From Caldifarciminota bacterium (GTDB lineage Bacteria; Hydrothermota; Tepidihabitantia; Tepidihabitantales; Tepidihabitantaceae), in contig CAIVTL010000364.1 in assembly GCA_903908785.1 (NCBI GenBank), positions 1-10,795 on the forward strand: a stretch of 10,795 bases of DNA, read 5' to 3'. Below, in pieces: positions 6,557 through 10,795 of the stretch. The notes beneath the pieces are model-generated. The model was given only the letters and a program-made list of their open reading frames with translations, was not told the origin of the DNA and did no database searches. How positions within the stretch are numbered: the stretch's first letter is position 1; each line of letters starts with the position of its first letter. A program made the position numbers and the translations under genes.

Positions 6557-6571
6557 GGTTTCCCGCAGCAA

Positions 6572-6599
6572 TTGACAGAGGCTGTTTCCAAGCTATCCT
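6572..6599 (+). promoter_or_regulatory. Probable promoter of the second PKD/PQQ lipoprotein
   Basis: TTGACA (6572-6577), a 16-bp spacer, then TATCCT (6594-6599, 4 of 6 matches). The start would be near 6606, giving a leader of about 80 nt before the ATG at 6689. The promoter sits 15 bp after the heptamer element. Confidence 0.5.
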
Positions 6600-6688
6600 T
6601 GTCCCTTGCCGACAGGGTCGAAACCTGCTTCTAACAGTCGGGTTAACGACCTTCTGCGGCATGGCAATTCGATAGACACGGAGGAAAC

Positions 6689-8158
6689 ATGAGATTCAGG
6701 AGACTCCCCCCGGCTTTGCTCATCGCGCTGGCCGCGCTTCTGGTCGGCGCCTGCGGCAAGCCACCGCTCGTTCCCGGCCAGCCCAAGGGCCCATCCCAGT
6801 GGCTGCGCGACATCGCGACGGCCTGCACCACCTTTTCGACCGACCCGTCCGGCGCCCAGGTCTCGTACCAGTTCGACTGGGGCGACGGCAGCAAGTCGGC
6901 GTGGTCGCAGTTCACGGACGGCGGCGTGTCGTTCGCGGACACGCACTCCTACACCGAACTCGGCCCGTTCGACATCAAGGTCCGGGCCAAGAACAGCAAG
7001 AAGGCATCCAAACTGTCCGAACCGCTGAGTATCACCGTCACCCCGGGTGAGGGCAACGTCTCGTGGTCGGTCGCCTTCACCGACCCCGAGGACCCGGAAG
7101 ACTCGTCGGACTTCAGCCTCTGCTCCTTTGCCCTGGGCGCGGACAACACCGCCTACGTCGCCTGCGACTACGGCGCTGTCATCGCGCGCAAGCAGTCCGG
7201 CAGCTCCTGGAAGTTCGTCCTGCCGGACTTCGATGCCTTCACCGCCGCGCCCGTGCTCGCCGACGACGGCGCCATCTTCATAGGCTGCTCGAATGACACC
7301 ATCTACGTCCTCAACAGCGACGGCACGCCCAGGTATCGCGTCAACGTCGGCGGCGCGGTCTACGCCACCGGCGCGCTCGGGACTGACGGCACCGTCTACT
7401 TCCAGACCGAAGACTCGATGGTCGTCGGCATCAAGCCTGACGGGTCCCAGCTTGGGTCGTTCGTGACCGACGGCGGTAACTCGGCGCCGGTCATCGGCGT
7501 CGACGGCACGGTCTACGTCGCGAACCAGGACGGCACGGTCTACGCGCTTGCCCCGGACCTCAGCGTGTCCAAATGGACGTACAATCTCGGCTCCCCGGTC
7601 ATCGCCCCGCCCGCGATTGACCCGAGCCGGAACACGCTCTACGTCGCGACCGACGCAGGCCAGCTCCAGACCTTCGACCTGAGCGGAGGCGCCGGTCAGT
7701 CATTCTCAGTCGGGGCCGAACCGTCGGGCCCGGTGGTCGGCCCGGACGGGATCATCTATGTCGGCGGCGGCGGCAGGCTGTCGGCAATCCGACCCGACGG
7801 CCAAAGGAAGTGGGAGTTTGCCCCGACCATGGCCGGCGTCGTCTCGACGCCCGCGGTCACGGTTGACGGCTACGTCTACGTACTGGTCGTGGGCGGCAAG
7901 AAGAAGCTCGCGCTCCAGACCGCAGATTCACTCTACGCGGTCAACCCGGACGGCACCCGGCGCTGGGCCTGCGGCCTCGGCGAAGGCACGTCCGACCCGT
8001 CCTCCTATCCGCTCTCCGCGCCCAAGGTTGACGCCAACGGCCTAATCTACGTCGGCGACGGCTACCGGGGGTGGTGCGTAGTCGGTGTCAGCGCCCCGGC
8101 CCAGTCCGCATGGCCGATGTACCAGCGCGACGCGGCGAACTCAGGCAGGGCAAGATAG
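6689..8158 (+). CDS. Lipoprotein with one PKD-like domain and a PQQ-like beta-propeller
   Basis: The protein has 489 residues. GGAGG (6680-6684) lies 4 nt before the ATG. Residues 1-21 form a lipoprotein signal (RxRR, then a Leu/Ala core) with lipobox LVGAC and Cys22 as the lipidated residue. A PKD-like domain spans about 35-118: YQFDWGDGSKSAWS, then HSYTELGPFDIKVRAKN. About eight propeller repeats follow from about residue 147, of the form APVxxxDGTVYVxxxDGxxYAL then DGxxxW (around 148, 187, 227, 266, 307, 347, 387 and 444). The C-terminus is AWPMYQRDAANSG, similar to the ending of the neighbouring 612-residue protein. The shared plan (lipobox, PKD, propeller, W-P-x-x-Q tail) indicates paralogy, although sequence identity is modest. 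No cofactor or catalytic residues are recognisable; a surface or periplasmic binding role is inferred. It has its own promoter and ends in TAG. Confidence 0.93.
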   Translation: MRFRRLPPALLIALAALLVGACGKPPLVPGQPKGPSQWLRDIATACTTFSTDPSGAQVSYQFDWGDGSKSAWSQFTDGGVSFADTHSYTELGPFDIKVRAKNSKKASKLSEPLSITVTPGEGNVSWSVAFTDPEDPEDSSDFSLCSFALGADNTAYVACDYGAVIARKQSGSSWKFVLPDFDAFTAAPVLADDGAIFIGCSNDTIYVLNSDGTPRYRVNVGGAVYATGALGTDGTVYFQTEDSMVVGIKPDGSQLGSFVTDGGNSAPVIGVDGTVYVANQDGTVYALAPDLSVSKWTYNLGSPVIAPPAIDPSRNTLYVATDAGQLQTFDLSGGAGQSFSVGAEPSGPVVGPDGIIYVGGGGRLSAIRPDGQRKWEFAPTMAGVVSTPAVTVDGYVYVLVVGGKKKLALQTADSLYAVNPDGTRRWACGLGEGTSDPSSYPLSAPKVDANGLIYVGDGYRGWCVVGVSAPAQSAWPMYQRDAANSGRAR

Positions 8159-8173
8159 ACAGAAGCCAAATAG

Positions 8174-8261
8174 AGCAGAATTCAGAATGCAGAAACCAGA
8201 GTCCAGAATGGCCGGGCTGCCCTGCTTTCTGACTTCTGCATTCTGGCTTCTGAATTCTGAA
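8174..8261. repeat. Inverted array of 7-bp units (NNCAGAA / TTCTGNN)
   Basis: The left arm has five contiguous NNCAGAA-type heptamers at 8174-8208: AGCAGAA, TTCAGAA, TGCAGAA, ACCAGAG, TCCAGAA. The right arm has five contiguous TTCTGNN heptamers at 8227-8261: TTCTGAC, TTCTGCA, TTCTGGC, TTCTGAA, TTCTGAA. The CAGAA core is kept while the two spacer bases vary. Together they can form an approximately 35-bp imperfect stem with a short GC-rich loop around 8209-8226. It starts 16 bp after the lipoprotein stop and ends 8 bp before the ileS start, so it could end one transcript or affect ileS translation. Confidence 0.8.
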
Positions 8262-8269
8262 CTATCCTG

Positions 8270-10795
8270 ATGTTTGCTCCTGTTCCCCGCCAGCCCGACC
8301 ACCGGGAGATTGAGCCGCGCATCCTCGAATTCTGGCGCGCGGGCGACTACTTCCGGAAGCTGGTCGAGCGCAACCGCGGCAACGCGAAGTTCAAGTTCCT
8401 CGACGGCCCGATTACCGCCAACAACCCGATGGGCGTGCACCATGCTTGGGGCCGGACCTATAAGGACCTGTTCCAACGGTACCACGCCATGCTCGGCCAC
8501 GACCAACGCTACCAGAACGGGTTCGACTGCCAGGGGCTCTGGGTCGAGGTCGAAGTTGAAAAGGAACTCGGCTTCAAGTCCAAGCGCGACATCGAGAAGT
8601 TCGGGATTGACCGGTTCGTCGAGAAGTGCAAGGAGCGGGTCCTCAAGTACTCGAAAATCCAGACCGAGCAGTCCATCCGTCTCGGCCAGTGGATGGACTG
8701 GGACAACTCGTACTTCACGATGTCCGATGAGAACAACTACGCCATCTGGCATTTCCTGAAGAAATGCCACGAACGCGGCCTCATCTACGAGGGCACGGAC
8801 GTGATGCCGTGGTGCTCGCGCTGCGGCACCGCCATCTCGGACATGGAAATCGCGACCGAAGGCTACCGCGAACTCACGCACAAGGCGGTCTTCTTCCGTC
8901 TCCCGGTACTCGGGCGCGAGAACGAGTACCTGCTGGTCTGGACCACCACGCCATGGACGCTGACGTCGAACGTCGCGGCGGCGGTCCATCCCGAACTGGT
9001 CTACGTCCGCGCTGTGAAAGACGGCCGCACCTACATCCTTGCGCAGCCGCTCCTCTCCGTTCTCGGTGGGGGCGCGCAGGTGGTGGAGGAACTGAGAGGC
9101 GAGAAACTCGTCGGCCTGCGCTACCAGGGGCCGTTTGATGAACTCGGCCCCCAGCAGGGCGTGGAGCACCGCGTGATTCCATGGGACGAGGTGAGCGCGG
9201 GCGAAGGAACGGGCATCGTCCACATCGCCCCGGGCTGCGGCCGAGAGGACTTCCTGCTGGGCAAGGAACACGGGCTCGCCGTCATCGCGCCTTTGAACGA
9301 GGACGGCACTTTCACCGAGAGCTTTGAATGGCTGAAAGGCATGGACGCGCAGGCCGCGGCCCAGCCGGTATTCGACAGCCTCGAAAAGAAGGGCTTCCTG
9401 TTCAAGGTCGAAGACTACACGCACCGCTACCCGGTCTGCTGGCGCTGCGGCCAGGAACTCGTGTTCCGCCTGGTCGACGAGTGGTTCATCTCGATGGACT
9501 CGCTGCGCGAGGACATAATGGAGTCGGCAAAGCAGGTACGCTGGATTCCCGACTTCGGTCTGGCGCGGGAACTCGACTGGCTCGCAAATATGTCCGACTG
9601 GTGTATCTCCAAGAAGCGCTACTGGGGCCTGGCCCTGCCTATCTTCCGGTGCGAGTGTGGCTGGTTCGACGTCATCGGCTCGCATGAGGAACTCAAGTCC
9701 CGCGCCGCCTCCGGCTGGGACGGCTTCCGCGACCACTCTCCGCACCGGCCCTGGATAGACGAAGTCAAGGTCAAGTGCGGGAAGTGCGGCCAGCCGGTGT
9801 CCCGCATCAAAGACGTGGGCAACCCGTGGCTCGACGCCGGCATCGTACCTTTCTCGACCACGCACTACCTGACCGACTACTACAACTGGAAAGAATGGTT
9901 CCCGTTCGACTTCATCACCGAGTGCTTCCCCGGCCAGTTCCGCAACTGGTTCTACGCGATATTGGCGATGAGCACCGTACTGGAGAAGCGCGCCCCGTTT
10001 GCGACCCTGCTCGGGCACGCGCTGGTCAAGGACGAGAAGGGCCGGGACATGCACAAGTCCGCGGGCAACTCCCTCGATGCCCAGGAGGCAATCGAGAAGA
10101 TGGGCGCGGACACGCTGCGCTGGATATTCATCGGCCACAACCCGGTCCTGAACCTCAACTTCGGATACGGCCTCGGCGAAGAGGTGCGGCGCAAATTCCT
10201 GACCCTCTGGAACGTCTACAGCTTCTTCGTGACCTACTCGAATATCGACAAGCTCGACCCGACGAAACTCGCGGTCAAACCCGAAGACCTGACCCGGCTC
10301 GACCGCTGGATGCTCTCGCGCCTCAATTCGCTGGTCCGGCTGGTGCGCGAGCGTCTCGAAAACTTCGACCCGCCGCCGGTGCCCCGCGCGGTCGAGGAGT
10401 TTATCGACGACCTGTCGGTCTGGTACGTGCGCCGCAGCCGGCGCCGGTTCTGGAAGTCGGGCTCGGACACGGACAAGCACGCGGCCTACCAGACGCTGTA
10501 CACCTGCCTCACGACGCTCACGCGACTCCTCGCGCCGTTCATGCCGGTCCTCGCCGAGGAACTGTACCAGAATCTCACCCGCTCGGTTGACTCCGGCGCG
10601 CCGGAATCGGTCCACCTGAGCCGGTACCCGGAACCCGAAACCGGGCTGATTGACGAGGCGCTGGAGAAAGAAGTCAGGCTCGTTCGCTCGGCCGTCTCGC
10701 TGGGCCGGGCCGCGCGCGAGAAGTCAAAACTCAAGGTGCGCCAGCCGCTATCGGTTGCGCTCATCCGCCTGAACGAACCGGGCGAGAAGGACGCC
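8270..10795 (+). CDS. ileS: Isoleucyl-tRNA synthetase, divergent class Ia form (3' end outside window)
   Basis: There are 842 codons to the window edge; full-length enzymes are usually about 900-1,050 residues, so the C-terminus is missing. The enzyme charges tRNA-Ile with isoleucine in the cytoplasm. The Rossmann domain begins near DGPITANNPMGVHHAWGRT; HHAW (57-60) takes the place of HIGH. The CP1 editing domain includes WTTTPWT (224-230) and GTGIVHIAPG (313-322). Paired zinc-type cysteines are C182/C185 with C390/C393, and C461/C463 with C503/C506. DWCISKKRYWG begins at 443, and MHKSAGN (594-600) replaces KMSKS. The anticodon-binding domain starts near LDRW (677). ATG 8270 is the only plausible start: an in-frame TGA lies at 8258-8260 and the next Met is residue 54. 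No Shine-Dalgarno is visible because the heptamer array ends 8 bp upstream. Confidence 0.95.
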   Translation, partial: MFAPVPRQPDHREIEPRILEFWRAGDYFRKLVERNRGNAKFKFLDGPITANNPMGVHHAWGRTYKDLFQRYHAMLGHDQRYQNGFDCQGLWVEVEVEKELGFKSKRDIEKFGIDRFVEKCKERVLKYSKIQTEQSIRLGQWMDWDNSYFTMSDENNYAIWHFLKKCHERGLIYEGTDVMPWCSRCGTAISDMEIATEGYRELTHKAVFFRLPVLGRENEYLLVWTTTPWTLTSNVAAAVHPELVYVRAVKDGRTYILAQPLLSVLGGGAQVVEELRGEKLVGLRYQGPFDELGPQQGVEHRVIPWDEVSAGEGTGIVHIAPGCGREDFLLGKEHGLAVIAPLNEDGTFTESFEWLKGMDAQAAAQPVFDSLEKKGFLFKVEDYTHRYPVCWRCGQELVFRLVDEWFISMDSLREDIMESAKQVRWIPDFGLARELDWLANMSDWCISKKRYWGLALPIFRCECGWFDVIGSHEELKSRAASGWDGFRDHSPHRPWIDEVKVKCGKCGQPVSRIKDVGNPWLDAGIVPFSTTHYLTDYYNWKEWFPFDFITECFPGQFRNWFYAILAMSTVLEKRAPFATLLGHALVKDEKGRDMHKSAGNSLDAQEAIEKMGADTLRWIFIGHNPVLNLNFGYGLGEEVRRKFLTLWNVYSFFVTYSNIDKLDPTKLAVKPEDLTRLDRWMLSRLNSLVRLVRERLENFDPPPVPRAVEEFIDDLSVWYVRRSRRRFWKSGSDTDKHAAYQTLYTCLTTLTRLLAPFMPVLAEELYQNLTRSVDSGAPESVHLSRYPEPETGLIDEALEKEVRLVRSAVSLGRAAREKSKLKVRQPLSVALIRLNEPGEKDA

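Noticed and set aside
8141..10615. An 824-codon open frame on the minus strand opposite ileS
   Set aside because: It is antisense to a clearly conserved enzyme, is rich in Arg, Val, Glu and Ala as expected from a GC-rich complement, and has no motif. It is a by-product of codon bias.

Overview
The window is about 10.8 kb of GC-rich bacterial DNA with well-spaced genes, good Shine-Dalgarno sites and near-consensus sigma70-type promoters. The protein content is a secreted YVTN propeller, secreted Ig-like repeats, lipoproteins joining PKD-like domains to PQQ-like propellers, and an unusual class Ia isoleucyl-tRNA synthetase. It resembles genomes of uncultivated, didermic, FCB-like or WOR-3-like candidate phyla. 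That assignment is an impression from gene style, not a proven placement. I saw no type IX secretion C-terminal domain in the complete exported proteins.

Layout. Positions 1-1630 on the minus strand hold the first 543 codons of an exported protein made of 41-residue YVTN beta-propeller repeats, with a promoter at 1775-1748. A long divergent intergenic region (1631-3433) contains no convincing gene but much structure. It has an in-frame signal-peptide-like stub just upstream of the YVTN start, a register-perfect 23-unit array of degenerate 12-bp repeats (2094-2369), and a second short 12-bp array (2423-2482). It also has a 129-bp MITE-like element with terminal inverted repeats and a 5-bp target duplication (2659-2787), an orphan GC hairpin, and two promoters. 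The second promoter (TTGACA, 17 bp, TATAAT) drives a probable two-gene operon. Its first gene (3434-4465) is a secreted protein of three roughly 100-residue Ig-like repeats. Its second (4496-6334) is a lipoprotein with two PKD-like domains and a PQQ-like propeller, and it ends in a UUCG-loop terminator.

Next comes a 136-bp inverted element built from 7-bp units (6421-6556), then a promoter and a second PKD/PQQ-type lipoprotein (6689-8158). A second and different 7-bp inverted array (8174-8261) abuts the start of ileS (8270 to beyond the window end).

How it fits together. Four of the five genes encode exported proteins built from repeated beta domains, probably a cell-surface or periplasmic set for binding or display rather than catalysis; no enzyme active site is visible in them. 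ileS is a housekeeping gene that happens to lie downstream. The least explained parts are the non-coding arrays: a 12-bp phased array and two unrelated heptamer hairpins, one in each of the last two intergenic gaps.
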